Below are positions 14,731 to 22,817 of a stretch of 23,285 nucleotides of DNA, piece after piece. Source of the stretch: CAYSLU01 sp964431965. Lineage in GTDB: Bacteria > Verrucomicrobiota > Kiritimatiellia > CAIKKV01 > CAYSLU01. The notes under the pieces are model-generated. The model was given only the letters and a program-made list of their open reading frames with translations, ran no database searches and was not told where the DNA came from. A program made the translations under genes and the position numbers. Numbering within the stretch: the stretch's first letter is position 1; each line of letters starts with the position of its first letter. The DNA lies in NCBI GenBank assembly GCA_964431965.1, contig CAYSLU010000087.1:1-23285 (forward strand), in the 5' to 3' direction.

Positions 14731-15339
14731 ATGAGCCCAGCAGCCAGTCAGATTCAGCTTCCGGCCCTTCCCTATGCGGAGACGGCCTTGGATCCCGTCG
14801 TCAGCGCCCGGACGATCGGCTTCCACTACGGGAAGCATCACAAGGCGTACGTTGACAAGACGAACGAGCTGATCCAGAACACCGAGTTCTCCGGCAAGGC
14901 GCTTGAGGAGATCGTTCGCAAGACGGCGGGCAACGCCGCGCAGGTTCCGCTGTTCAACAACTCCGCCCAGGTGTGGAACCACACGTTCTACTGGAACTGC
15001 ATGAAGCCGGCCGGCGGCGGAGTCCCGGGCGGCGCTCTGGCGCGCAAGATCGACGCGGCCTTCGGCAGCTTCGACGCCTTCAAGAAGGAGTTCGTGACTG
15101 CCGCGCTCGGACAGTTCGGCAGCGGGTGGGCGTGGCTGGTTCGCGAAGGCGACGTGGTGAAGATCGTGAAGACGGGCAACGCCGACACGCCGATCGCGCA
15201 CCAGCAGGTGCCGCTGATCACGGTGGACGTCTGGGAGCACGCGTATTACCTGGACTGGCAGAACCGGCGGAAGGACTACGTTGAGGCTTGGCTCGACAAG
15301 CTGGCGAACTGGGCCTTTGCGGAGAAGAACCTGGGCTGA
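14731..15339 (+). CDS. sodB: Superoxide dismutase, iron type
   Basis: The 202-residue cytosolic enzyme dismutates superoxide to oxygen and hydrogen peroxide. The metal ligands are His32 (in FHYGKHH), His84 (in VWNHTFYW), Asp166 and His170 (DVWEHAYY). Gln80 in NNSAQVWNH occupies the position that is Gln69 in E. coli FeSOD, and the surrounding sequence matches the iron type better than the manganese type; cambialistic use of Mn cannot be excluded. The start at 14731 follows AGGAGGA (14721-14727), a near-perfect ribosome-binding site; the frame is open back to 14686. It has its own candidate promoter and is followed by a strong hairpin, so it may be a single-gene unit or lead the next small gene. 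Confidence 0.95.
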   Translation: MSPAASQIQLPALPYAETALDPVVSARTIGFHYGKHHKAYVDKTNELIQNTEFSGKALEEIVRKTAGNAAQVPLFNNSAQVWNHTFYWNCMKPAGGGVPGGALARKIDAAFGSFDAFKKEFVTAALGQFGSGWAWLVREGDVVKIVKTGNADTPIAHQQVPLITVDVWEHAYYLDWQNRRKDYVEAWLDKLANWAFAEKNLG

Positions 15340-15360
15340 AGCCCGAGGCCAGGCTCCCGT

Positions 15361-15396
15361 TCCCGGGAGGGGCGCATCCGTGCGTCCTTCCCGGGA
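15361..15396 (+). terminator. Very stable 16-bp hairpin with TCCG tetraloop between sodB and the SAP-like gene
   Basis: TCCCGGGAGGGGCGCA (15361-15376), loop TCCG (15377-15380) and TGCGTCCTTCCCGGGA (15381-15396) pair along all 16 positions in RNA, with two G-U pairs. It starts 21 bases after the sodB stop and ends 35 bases before the next ATG. There is no T-run. It could be a terminator, a 3'-end stabiliser for sodB mRNA, or an attenuator of the small gene downstream. Confidence 0.6.
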
Positions 15397-15431
15397 TGCT
15401 GGACGTATCTCGGGCATCGCGGAGGTGCGTC

Positions 15432-15632
15432 ATGAGGATTCAGGAGATTCGGAAGAAGGCGTCGGTGTTGGGCGTCGATGCCGAGGGGCTCACGAAGCCG
15501 GACCTGATCCGCGCGATCCAGCGTCGCGAGGGGTTCACGGCCTGCTACGGCAGTTTCCGATCGGGGTGCCCCTACACGACCTGCTGCTTTCGGTCCGACT
15601 GCCGCAAGGAGCCGTCAGCTGAGGCATCCTGA
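15432..15632 (+). CDS. Small SAP-like, cysteine-rich protein
   Basis: The product is 66 residues. Residues 1-33 (MRIQEIRKKASVLGVDAEGL, then TKPDLIRAIQRRE) form two helices of the SAP / Rho-N-terminal type, a fold often involved in DNA or RNA binding. Residues 38-57 hold five Cys (38, 46, 51, 52, 57) in a compact cluster (CYGSFRSGCPYTTCCFRSDC) that could bind zinc or an Fe-S centre. I recall similar short SAP-domain proteins with a CFG...CCWRxDC tail in Gram-negative genomes; none has a known role to my knowledge. GGAGGTG (15421-15427) sits five bases before the ATG and is an excellent ribosome-binding site, supporting a real gene despite its size. Confidence 0.75.
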   Translation: MRIQEIRKKASVLGVDAEGLTKPDLIRAIQRREGFTACYGSFRSGCPYTTCCFRSDCRKEPSAEAS

Positions 15633-15660
15633 GATCGGGCGTCCCCCCGGCCGTGGTGCG

Positions 15661-15693
15661 GGTCGTTGGGCTTGCTCCCGCTGCCCGACGGCT
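15661..15693 (+). terminator. Stem-loop after the SAP-like gene
   Basis: GGTCGTTGGGC (15661-15671) pairs with GCCCGACGGCT (15683-15693), 11 pairs including wobbles, across an 11-base loop. It lies 28 bases after the stop codon and before the pdxJ promoter. There is no T-run. Confidence 0.4.
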
Positions 15694-15721
15694 GACGAAC
15701 GAGGACCGGCCGCTATTCCCC

Positions 15722-15751
15722 TTGGACTGCCTGCCGCCTGTTCTCTATGAT
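15722..15751 (+). promoter_or_regulatory. Candidate sigma-70 promoter of the pdxJ-acpS-nnr operon
   Basis: TTGGAC (15722-15727), an 18-base spacer and TATGAT (15746-15751) match 5 of 6 consensus positions in each box. The start of transcription would be near 15758, about 20 bases before the pdxJ ATG. This is the best promoter seen in the window. Confidence 0.6.
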
Positions 15752-15777
15752 TCCGGCGTTCGCGCGCAGGAGAGACC

Positions 15778-16533
15778 ATGAAGACAGGCACTCGGCTCAA
15801 GCTCGGCGTCAACATCGATCACGTGGCCACGCTGCGGCAGCAGCGGTTCACGACATACCCGGATATCCTCGAGGCCGCGCGGCTCTGCGAGCGCGGCGGC
15901 GCCCGCGGCATCACCGTACACTTGCGCGAGGATCGGCGGCACATCCAGGACGCGGACGTCTATCGCCTGCGGAAGCACCTCCGCGTCCGACTGAATCTCG
16001 AGATGGCGAATAGCCCCGAGATCGTGAAGATCGCGCTGGACGTTCGGCCCGACGAGGTGTGTCTCGTCCCTGAGCGGCGGCGCGAGCTGACGACGGAGGG
16101 CGGGCTGGACGTGGTTCGCCAGGCGCGGCAGCTGAAGTCGACCGTCCGGGCTCTTGCCCGGGCCGGGATTGTCGTCAGCATGTTTGTCGATCCGGATCCC
16201 CGGCAGCTCGACGCATCGGCGGCGCTGGGGGCTCCGTGCGTGGAGCTGCACACCGGCACGTACTGCGACGCACGCGGCGCCGCGGCGCGTAAGGAGCTGG
16301 GGCGGTTGGTCGCCGGCGCCCGGCACGCTCATGCGCTCGGGCTTCAGGTGAATGCCGGCCACGGGATCAGTCTCTCGAATCTGGGCGGGATACTGGAGAT
16401 CCCGCACCTGGACACGCTCAATATCGGGCATAGCATCGTCTGCCACGCCGTCTTCGTCGGCCTGCGGCCGGCCGTGGCCGACATGCGGCGGGCCATGGGT
16501 CGCTACCGCGGCGGCCGCCAGCCAAGGGGCTAG
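15778..16533 (+). CDS. pdxJ: Pyridoxine 5'-phosphate synthase PdxJ
   Basis: The 251-residue TIM-barrel enzyme condenses 1-deoxy-D-xylulose 5-phosphate with 3-amino-2-oxopropyl phosphate to form pyridoxine 5'-phosphate (DXP-dependent vitamin B6 route). Diagnostic segments in order are LGVNIDHVATLRQQR, GGARGITVHLREDRRHIQD, LNLEMANSPEIV, PDEVCLVPERRRELTTEGGL, CVELHTGTY, LQVNAGHGISLSNL and LNIGHSIVCHAVFVGL. The length is normal (about 240-250). The ribosome-binding site AGGAGAG lies just upstream. It is followed by acpS, a linkage also known from the E. coli pdxJ-acpS pair. The DXP-dependent route predicts pdxA elsewhere in the genome. Confidence 0.95.
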   Translation: MKTGTRLKLGVNIDHVATLRQQRFTTYPDILEAARLCERGGARGITVHLREDRRHIQDADVYRLRKHLRVRLNLEMANSPEIVKIALDVRPDEVCLVPERRRELTTEGGLDVVRQARQLKSTVRALARAGIVVSMFVDPDPRQLDASAALGAPCVELHTGTYCDARGAAARKELGRLVAGARHAHALGLQVNAGHGISLSNLGGILEIPHLDTLNIGHSIVCHAVFVGLRPAVADMRRAMGRYRGGRQPRG

Positions 16534-16591
16534 GCGCCGGCCGCCATCATCAACCTCGGCCAACGGCCATCACGCGCTCCGCTCAACCGCT

Positions 16592-17014
16592 ATGAAGGGC
16601 GACGAAGTACTCGGCACCGGGGTGGATCTGGTCGAGAACGAGCGCATGCGCGAGCTTCTGGTGCGCTGGGAGTCGCGCATCAAGGACCGCGTGTTCCTGC
16701 CGGAGGAGCAGCGCTACTGCGATGCCAAGGCCTCTCCCTGGCTCTACTATTCGGGCCGGTTCGCCGTCAAGGAGGCTGTCTCCAAGGCGTTCGGGACCGG
16801 GATCGGAACCAGCCTGGGCTGGCTGGACATCGAGGTCGTCCGCGATCCGGTCAGCGGGGCCCCGTCCATCCGACTCGACGGCAAGGGCGCCCGGCTGGCG
16901 GAGTCGCGCGGCGTCCGAGTGGTGCTCGTGAGCCTGTCGCACACCCACAACTTCGCCATTGCCCAAGCGCTCCTGATCGGGCCCGGGCGGGCGGGCACGG
17001 GAGGCGGCCTATGA
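16592..17014 (+). CDS. acpS: Holo-[acyl-carrier-protein] synthase AcpS
   Basis: The 140-residue enzyme transfers 4'-phosphopantetheine from CoA to apo-ACP, activating it for fatty-acid synthesis. Motif 1 GTGVDLVENERM holds the Mg-binding Asp; motif 2 FAVKEAVSKAFGTGIG holds the catalytic Glu/Lys; VSLSHTHNFAIA is the C-terminal family motif. The chosen ATG has no clear Shine-Dalgarno, but homology begins at once and no better start exists. It sits 58 bp after pdxJ and overlaps nnr by ATGA. The C-terminal tail (GPGRAGTGGGL) is a short Gly-rich extension. Confidence 0.93.
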   Translation: MKGDEVLGTGVDLVENERMRELLVRWESRIKDRVFLPEEQRYCDAKASPWLYYSGRFAVKEAVSKAFGTGIGTSLGWLDIEVVRDPVSGAPSIRLDGKGARLAESRGVRVVLVSLSHTHNFAIAQALLIGPGRAGTGGGL

Positions 17015-18573
17015 AAGCCGTTACGGCCGCCCAGATGCGCGAGATCGACCGGCGTACGATCGAGGAGTTCGGCGTGCCGGGCGCCGTCCTGATGGAACGC
17101 GCGGGCCGGGCGGTCTCCGTGGAAGTCGCCGAGGTGGTGCCATCGCGCGTATCCTGTGCCGGTCGGCCCGTGGGGCTGGTGGCGGGCAAGGGCAACAACG
17201 GTGGCGACGCATTCGTGGCCGCGCGGCTGCTGCGGGAGTGGGGGTGGTCGGTCGAGGTTCTGCTCGCGGGGCGCGTGGACGAGGTCCGCGGCGATGCTCT
17301 GGGGGCGCTGCTGCGGCTGCGCAGCGCTGGAGTGCCGGTGGCCGAGCGGCCTCTTGCCGGCGACTGGAGCGATGCCGATACGGGCCCGCAGTGGGCGGCC
17401 GTGGTCGACGGGGTATTGGGGACCGGCATCCGAGGGAGCGCCGAGGGCGTGTCCGCTGCCGCGATCGAGTGGATCAACCGGGTTGGCCGCCGCGCGCCGG
17501 TGGTTGCGATCGACATTCCTTCGGGCTTGAACGCAGATACGGGCGCAGCGGCTGGGCCGGTGGTTCGGGCTGATCGGACGGTGACGATGGGTCTGCCCAA
17601 GACCGGCTTCCTCGAGCCGGCGGCGCTGGAGTGGGTTGGCTCCGTTTCCGTGGCGGACATCGGCATCCCGGCGTCGCTGGCGGATCCGCCGGCCGGCGGC
17701 CGGGAGCTGATTGCCGGGTCGGAGGTGGCCGGGCTGCTGCCCGCCCGCCCGCGTGCGGCTCACAAGGGCGACTACGGACACGTCCTGATCATGAGCGGAG
17801 CGGCCGGGTTCTCGGGCGCCGTGGCCCTGGCCGCCCGGGCCGGCCTGCGCTCCGGCGTCGGCCTGGTCAGCGCGGTGGTGCCGCGCCGCATCGCGTCCAC
17901 GGTGGCGTCGCTGGTGCCGGAAGCCATGGTCCAGGCAGCCGAGGAGACGGCGGACGGCGCTCTGGCCGCGGCCGGCTGGGACCGCTGGTGGGCTGGCGCG
18001 CCACGGTTTACCGCCGCGCTGATGGGGCCTGGCATGACGCCGGGTCCGGACTCGAAGACCCTGGTGAGGGCCATGCTGCGACAGTCGACCGCACCGATCG
18101 TTCTGGACGCCGATGCGCTCAATGCGTTCGCGGGCGACGCGGAGTCGCTTCGCGCCCGGGCGCCGACCGTCCTTACCCCGCACCCCGGCGAGATGGGGCG
18201 GTTGCTGGGGTGGAAGACCGAGGCGGTGCAGGCCGACCGGTTCGGCGCCGCCGCTGCGGCGGCGGAGCGGACCGGCGCGGTGGTCGTGCTGAAGGGCGCC
18301 GGCACGATCGTACACGCCAGGGGACGCCTGCCCTGCGTGAACCTTACGGGCAATCCGGGAATGGCCACGGGGGGATCGGGCGACGTCCTGGCGGGTTTGC
18401 TGGCGGGGTTGCTCGCCCAGGGGCTTGAGCCATGGGACGCCGCGCGTGCGGCGGTCTTCATCCATGGCCGCGCCGGCGACGCTGCCGCTGCGTGCCATTC
18501 GATGGCCGCGATGACGGCGAGCGACGTGATTGAGGCCCTGCCGGGCGTGTTCCTCGGTCTCGCGGGCCGCTGA
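17011..18573 (+). CDS. nnr: Bifunctional NAD(P)H-hydrate epimerase / ADP-dependent dehydratase
   Basis: The 520-residue enzyme repairs damaged NADHX and NADPHX. The N-terminal YjeF_N epimerase domain covers about residues 1-215: VTAAQMREIDRRTIEEFGV, VAGKGNNGGDAFVAARLL, DGVLGTGIRG and AIDIPSGLNADTG. The C-terminal ribokinase-like dehydratase domain covers about 230-515: HKGDYGHVLIMSGAAGFSGA, LTPHPGEMGRLLG, VVLKGAGTIV and the substrate-site motif NPGMATGGSGDVLAG. The length is normal for the fused form. The ATG overlaps the acpS stop (ATGA), implying coupled translation; acpS-nnr linkage is also seen in other phyla. It ends 5 bp from the convergent RND pump gene. Confidence 0.95.
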   Translation: MKAVTAAQMREIDRRTIEEFGVPGAVLMERAGRAVSVEVAEVVPSRVSCAGRPVGLVAGKGNNGGDAFVAARLLREWGWSVEVLLAGRVDEVRGDALGALLRLRSAGVPVAERPLAGDWSDADTGPQWAAVVDGVLGTGIRGSAEGVSAAAIEWINRVGRRAPVVAIDIPSGLNADTGAAAGPVVRADRTVTMGLPKTGFLEPAALEWVGSVSVADIGIPASLADPPAGGRELIAGSEVAGLLPARPRAAHKGDYGHVLIMSGAAGFSGAVALAARAGLRSGVGLVSAVVPRRIASTVASLVPEAMVQAAEETADGALAAAGWDRWWAGAPRFTAALMGPGMTPGPDSKTLVRAMLRQSTAPIVLDADALNAFAGDAESLRARAPTVLTPHPGEMGRLLGWKTEAVQADRFGAAAAAAERTGAVVVLKGAGTIVHARGRLPCVNLTGNPGMATGGSGDVLAGLLAGLLAQGLEPWDAARAAVFIHGRAGDAAAACHSMAAMTASDVIEALPGVFLGLAGR

Positions 18574-18578
18574 CCCGC

Positions 18579-21500
18579 CTACGCGGCCGGGTCCGGGCTC
18601 TTCTCCTCGCGCCCGAACCGGCGTCCGATCCGCCCGGCGAGCGAGTCCGCGATCCGGTACATCACGGGCACCTGCACGAGCGTGAGCACGGTGGCCAGGG
18701 CGAGCCCGAAGATGACCGCGACGGCCATCGGGGCCCACCAGGCGGCGGTCTCGGTGCTCGCCACGATCCGCGGCGGCCACGTGTGGACTTCCAAGCTCCA
18801 GCCGACCGCCATCGGCACCAGTCCGATTACGGTGCAGATAGCGGTGAGGAGCACCGGACGCAGGCGCAGTCGGCCGCCCGTTACGATCGCCTCAACGCTC
18901 GACATCCCGGCGCGCTTCCGCTGGTTGATGCAGTCGATTAGCACGATCCCGTTGTTCACGACCACGCCGGCGAGGCTGACGACGCCGATGCCGGTCATGA
19001 TCACCCCGAATCTCATGTGGCAGGCGAGAAGGCTCCACGTGACGCCGACCATGGAGAGGATGACCGAAATCAGGACGAGCACCGGCTGGGTGACGGAGTT
19101 GAACTCCATGACCAGGATCAGCGCGATCAGGGCGAGTGCGATCAGAAACGCCTTTGACAGGAAGGCGCTGGCCTCGTCCATATCCTTGGTGTCGCCCGTG
19201 TACTTGACCGAGTAGCCGCGGGGGAGGTTCAGCTTGTCCACGCGGGCGCGCACATCGGCCAGGATCTTGTCGACGCCGCGCCCCTGGCTGTTGCCGCCGA
19301 TCGTGATGACGCGCTTCTGGCCCTTGCGCTGGATCTGGCCGCGTCCTCCCTCGTAGCCGAAGGTGCCGAGCGAGGCCAGGGGGACGGCCTGGCCCGCGGG
19401 CGTGGTGATGGAAATCTGCTTCAGCAGGTCCACGCTGCGGCGCTGATCGGGGCGGAGGCGGACGGTGATGTCGTACTCATCCTCGCCGGCGCGGTACTTG
19501 CTGGCGGTTTCGCCGTTGACGGCGGTGCGGAGGAACCGGCCGACGCTGTCCGTGTCCAGGCCGAGCAGGGCCGCGCGCTCGCGATCGACCCGGAACTGGA
19601 GCTCCGGCCGGGCGTCCTCCATGCTGTCCTGGAGGTCCACGAGGCCGGGCACGTCCCGGATGGCCCGCGTGATCTCGTCCGCGATCTCGCCGAGCACGCT
19701 GAAATCCTCGCCCGACAGCTCGATGCTGACGGGCCAGCCGGTGGGGGGGCCCTCCTGCTCGCGCTCGACCTTGACCTGGGCGCCCGGGAAGGATCCGATG
19801 CCGGAGCGGATCGCACCCACGAGCTCCAGGGTGTTCGTCGTGCGCTCCGCGAACGGCGGGAACTCCAGCACGATGTTGCCGAGGTGGGTGCCTCCGCCCG
19901 CGCTCATCAGCTGTTGCCCGCCGGCGCCGGCCGTCGCCAGGAAGAGCTTGATGTCGGGGTAGTTCGTCAGCCCGCGCTCGATCCGGCGGAGCGTCTCGTC
20001 GGTCGTGTGGATGTCGGTCCCCTCCGGGTAGCGGACTTCGATTGTCGCGCGGCGCGGCTGGGTCTCCGGGAACAGCTCGACGCCGAGGCTGTACCGGCCG
20101 AAGGCCGCGATGCTGAGGATGAGGAAGGCGCCCCCGATGAACATGCAGAGCCAGGGGTGCGCCAGGGCCCCGCGGAGCACGCGCTCGTAGGCGTTCATGA
20201 AGCGGAGCCACCGACCGGGCTCGTCGAGCGACTCCGGATTGCGGGGGCGGCTGATGAAGACCGAGCAGATGGCCGGGTTCATCACCATGGCCACGAACAG
20301 CGACGCCGTCAGCGTGATGATGACCGTCTCGGGCAGGTATTTCATGAACTGCCCCATGATGCCGGGCCAGTAGAGCATCGGGGCGAACGCCGCAAGCGTC
20401 GTGAGGGTGGAGTTGATCACCGGCCACGCCACCTCGCTCGCGCCGCGCCGTGCCGCATCGATGCGCGACTCGCCGTCGCAGTGGTGCCGGTAGGTGTTCT
20501 CCACGATGACAATGGCATTGTCCACGAGCATGCCGACCGACAGGACCAGGCTGAACAGAACGATCATGTTGAGCGTGATGCCGAGCGCCGCCAGGGCGAC
20601 AAACCCGATCATCATGGAGAGCGGGATCGCCATGCCCACCAGAAGGCTGTTCCGCCACCCGAGGAACAGGAGCAGGATGACGAAGACGAAGAGGAAGCCG
20701 CTGGCGATGTTGTTCTCCAGGTCCTCAATCATCATCCGGATGATCTCGGACTCGTCGTTGACGATGGTGAGCCGGATCCCCGGCGGCAGGGGTTGCGCCG
20801 CGAGGATCTTCTTCACCTGGCGGATCAGCCCGTCGGTGTTCTCGCCCGATCGCTTGTGTACGGCGACCGACACGCACGGCGATCCGCTGATGCGGGAGAT
20901 GGACGTCAGGTCTTTGTACGTGTCTACGATCATCGCCACGTCTGACAGGCGCACCGTCCGGTCGCCGTCCGTGCGGATGACCAGATCCTTGAGCGGGGCG
21001 ACCTCCGTGAACTCGCCGGGGATCCGGACCTGGAACTTGTCGCCGCGAAGCTCGAGGTTGCCGGCCGAGACCGTGGAGTTCTCGCGGCGCACGGCGGCCA
21101 TGACGTCGCCCAGCGTGATCGCGTAGGCCGTGAGCCGGCTGACATCGACCTCGATCCGGATCTCGCGCTCGAGCGCTCCGTAGAGCCTGGCCTGCAGCAC
21201 GCCGGGGACGGTCTCGACCGCGTCCTGGATGTCTTCGGCGATGTGCTTCAACCGGTCGAGATCCGGGCTTCCGGACAGGGCGAAGTTCAGCACGGGGATG
21301 TCGGTGCTGAAGTTCAGCCCCTGGACGGAGGGCTGGTCGAGGTCGTCCGGCAAGTCCGGCTTCGCCATGTCGATCTTGTCTTTGACCTTCTGGATGGCGG
21401 TGTCGATGTCCTGCTGCGGCGTGAACTCGATGGCGATCATCGAGACGCCCTCGGCCGAGGTCGAGGACAGCTCCTTGATGTTCTCCAGGTCGTTGAGCTG

Positions 21501-21707
21501 CTTCTCCAGCGGGATGCTGATCAGGTTCTCGATCTCGGCCGGCGCAACGCCTTCGTATGCGGCTGTCACGAACACGAAGGGGATCGTGATGTCGGGGGCG
21601 CCTTCGCGGGGGAGGGCGAGGTAGATGGCCGGGCCGGCGACGAGGAGGACGACCGTCAGCGCAAACACGGTCACGCGGAACTTGATCGCGTAGTCGGACA
21701 GGATCAT
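18579..21707 (-). CDS. RND efflux transporter, inner-membrane pump (HAE family)
   Basis: The 1042-residue product has the AcrB-type layout: TM1 at about residues 11-32, a large periplasmic loop, TM2-6, a second loop and TM8-12. The TM4 motif reads LVDNAIVIVENTYRH with Asp396 and Asn397, where AcrB has Asp407-Asp408. TM10 reads GVVVNNGIVLIDC with Asn918 where AcrB has Lys940. It therefore belongs to the non-AcrB branch of HAE-like pumps and must use a different proton relay; the substrate is unknown. The start at 21707 is preferred because AAGGGAG lies just upstream and MILSDYAIKFRVTVF fits the family; the 17 residues before it do not. It is the last gene of a minus-strand operon with an adaptor and a TolC-like protein. 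Confidence 0.93.
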   Translation of the reverse strand: MILSDYAIKFRVTVFALTVVLLVAGPAIYLALPREGAPDITIPFVFVTAAYEGVAPAEIENLISIPLEKQLNDLENIKELSSTSAEGVSMIAIEFTPQQDIDTAIQKVKDKIDMAKPDLPDDLDQPSVQGLNFSTDIPVLNFALSGSPDLDRLKHIAEDIQDAVETVPGVLQARLYGALEREIRIEVDVSRLTAYAITLGDVMAAVRRENSTVSAGNLELRGDKFQVRIPGEFTEVAPLKDLVIRTDGDRTVRLSDVAMIVDTYKDLTSISRISGSPCVSVAVHKRSGENTDGLIRQVKKILAAQPLPPGIRLTIVNDESEIIRMMIEDLENNIASGFLFVFVILLLFLGWRNSLLVGMAIPLSMMIGFVALAALGITLNMIVLFSLVLSVGMLVDNAIVIVENTYRHHCDGESRIDAARRGASEVAWPVINSTLTTLAAFAPMLYWPGIMGQFMKYLPETVIITLTASLFVAMVMNPAICSVFISRPRNPESLDEPGRWLRFMNAYERVLRGALAHPWLCMFIGGAFLILSIAAFGRYSLGVELFPETQPRRATIEVRYPEGTDIHTTDETLRRIERGLTNYPDIKLFLATAGAGGQQLMSAGGGTHLGNIVLEFPPFAERTTNTLELVGAIRSGIGSFPGAQVKVEREQEGPPTGWPVSIELSGEDFSVLGEIADEITRAIRDVPGLVDLQDSMEDARPELQFRVDRERAALLGLDTDSVGRFLRTAVNGETASKYRAGEDEYDITVRLRPDQRRSVDLLKQISITTPAGQAVPLASLGTFGYEGGRGQIQRKGQKRVITIGGNSQGRGVDKILADVRARVDKLNLPRGYSVKYTGDTKDMDEASAFLSKAFLIALALIALILVMEFNSVTQPVLVLISVILSMVGVTWSLLACHMRFGVIMTGIGVVSLAGVVVNNGIVLIDCINQRKRAGMSSVEAIVTGGRLRLRPVLLTAICTVIGLVPMAVGWSLEVHTWPPRIVASTETAAWWAPMAVAVIFGLALATVLTLVQVPVMYRIADSLAGRIGRRFGREEKSPDPAA

Positions 21708-21735
21708 GACGTCTCCCTTGTGCGCGGGGCCGGGG

Positions 21736-22815
21736 CTAGCGCGAGGATGCCTCGGCAACCGGCACCCCGTCCGCCAGCAGGCGCTGGCCGTCCGTGATGA
21801 CCCGGTCTCCCTCGCTCAGACCCTCGGACACCACCGCGGTTGTGTCCACGATGGCTCCGATCTTCACCACCCGCCGGACGGCGTGGCCCCCGGTTGCCAC
21901 GAAGGCGACGTACTGGCCCTTGACCGGGATGAGGGCCTGCAGCGGAACGGCCAGCGCGCCGCGCAGCGTGCGGCGGAGCACCGTCACGCGGGCGATGATG
22001 CCGGGGCGGAGGACGAGGCCGGGGTTATCGACCAGCACCTCGGTGCGGAAGGTGTTGCTGCGGGGGTCGGCCGCCGTGGCGACGTGCGTGATGCGGCCGG
22101 TGAAGACCGTGCCGTCGAGCGCATCGACGGCGATCGGGACCGACTGGCCGGGCTGGATGGCGAAGACGTCGCGCTCCGGGATCTCCGCCACGACCTTGAC
22201 CCGGTTCAGGGCGGCGATGCGGAAGGCCGGGAGCCCGGGGGCGGCGTACTCGCCGGAGTCGAGCAGCCGGTCCTGCACCACTCCCGCCGCCGGGGCGCGC
22301 AGCGTGCACTTGGCCAGCTCAACGCGGGCTTCGCTGACCGCGATGCGCGCGAGGTCGCGCCGCGTCGCGATGCCTTCGTAATCGCTTTGCGACACGGATC
22401 CGGACTTGCGAAGCTCATCCCAGCGCTGGAGGTCGTTCTGCGCCTGGCGGAACTGCACCTCGGCTCGCTCCAAGGCGCTGGTGTGGTTGCGGCTGTCGAT
22501 CTGGAGGAGGGGCTGGCCTGCCTCCACCGTGTCGCCCTTGTCTGCGCCGATCCAGGCGATGGGGCCGCTCTGCTCGACCGCGAGCAGCACGTCGGACTCG
22601 GGCTCGATCCGCGCGGAGTAGGTGATGGTCTCCCGGATGTCAGCCGGCCGGACCGTGTGCGTCGAGACGGGCACCGCCGTGTCCGCCGCCGCGGCGACGA
22701 TCTGCTCCGGCCGCTTGCCGGCCGCCACCAGCAAGGCGATGCCCGCGATCAGCAGCGCCAGCACGCCCCCGAGCACCCACCCCGACATCGACCGCTTTCC
22801 CGTGCTTGCCTGCAT
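21736..22815 (-). CDS. RND efflux periplasmic adaptor (membrane fusion protein)
   Basis: The 359-residue product is anchored by an N-terminal hydrophobic segment (GWVLGGVLALLIAGIALLVAAG, about residues 12-33). Lipoyl/barrel halves flank a short helical hairpin (ERAEVQFRQAQNDLQRWDEL). The repeated lipoyl element APAAGVVQDRLLDSGEYAAPG and the beta-barrel segment AIQPGQSVPIAVDALDG are typical of MFP/HlyD-like adaptors. It links the RND pump to the TolC-like channel. The start at 22815 is chosen because GGGAG lies about six bases upstream and the hydrophobic anchor follows. A much longer open frame exists upstream but overlaps the TolC-like gene in another frame. It starts two bases after the TolC-like stop and ends 28 bp before the pump start. 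Confidence 0.9.
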   Translation of the reverse strand: MQASTGKRSMSGWVLGGVLALLIAGIALLVAAGKRPEQIVAAAADTAVPVSTHTVRPADIRETITYSARIEPESDVLLAVEQSGPIAWIGADKGDTVEAGQPLLQIDSRNHTSALERAEVQFRQAQNDLQRWDELRKSGSVSQSDYEGIATRRDLARIAVSEARVELAKCTLRAPAAGVVQDRLLDSGEYAAPGLPAFRIAALNRVKVVAEIPERDVFAIQPGQSVPIAVDALDGTVFTGRITHVATAADPRSNTFRTEVLVDNPGLVLRPGIIARVTVLRRTLRGALAVPLQALIPVKGQYVAFVATGGHAVRRVVKIGAIVDTTAVVSEGLSEGDRVITDGQRLLADGVPVAEASSR

Positions 22816-22817
22816 CG

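Noticed and set aside
16747..18780. Minus-strand open frame of 677 residues
   Set aside because: It is antisense to acpS and nnr, which have full motif sets, and is Arg/Pro/Gly-rich without motifs.
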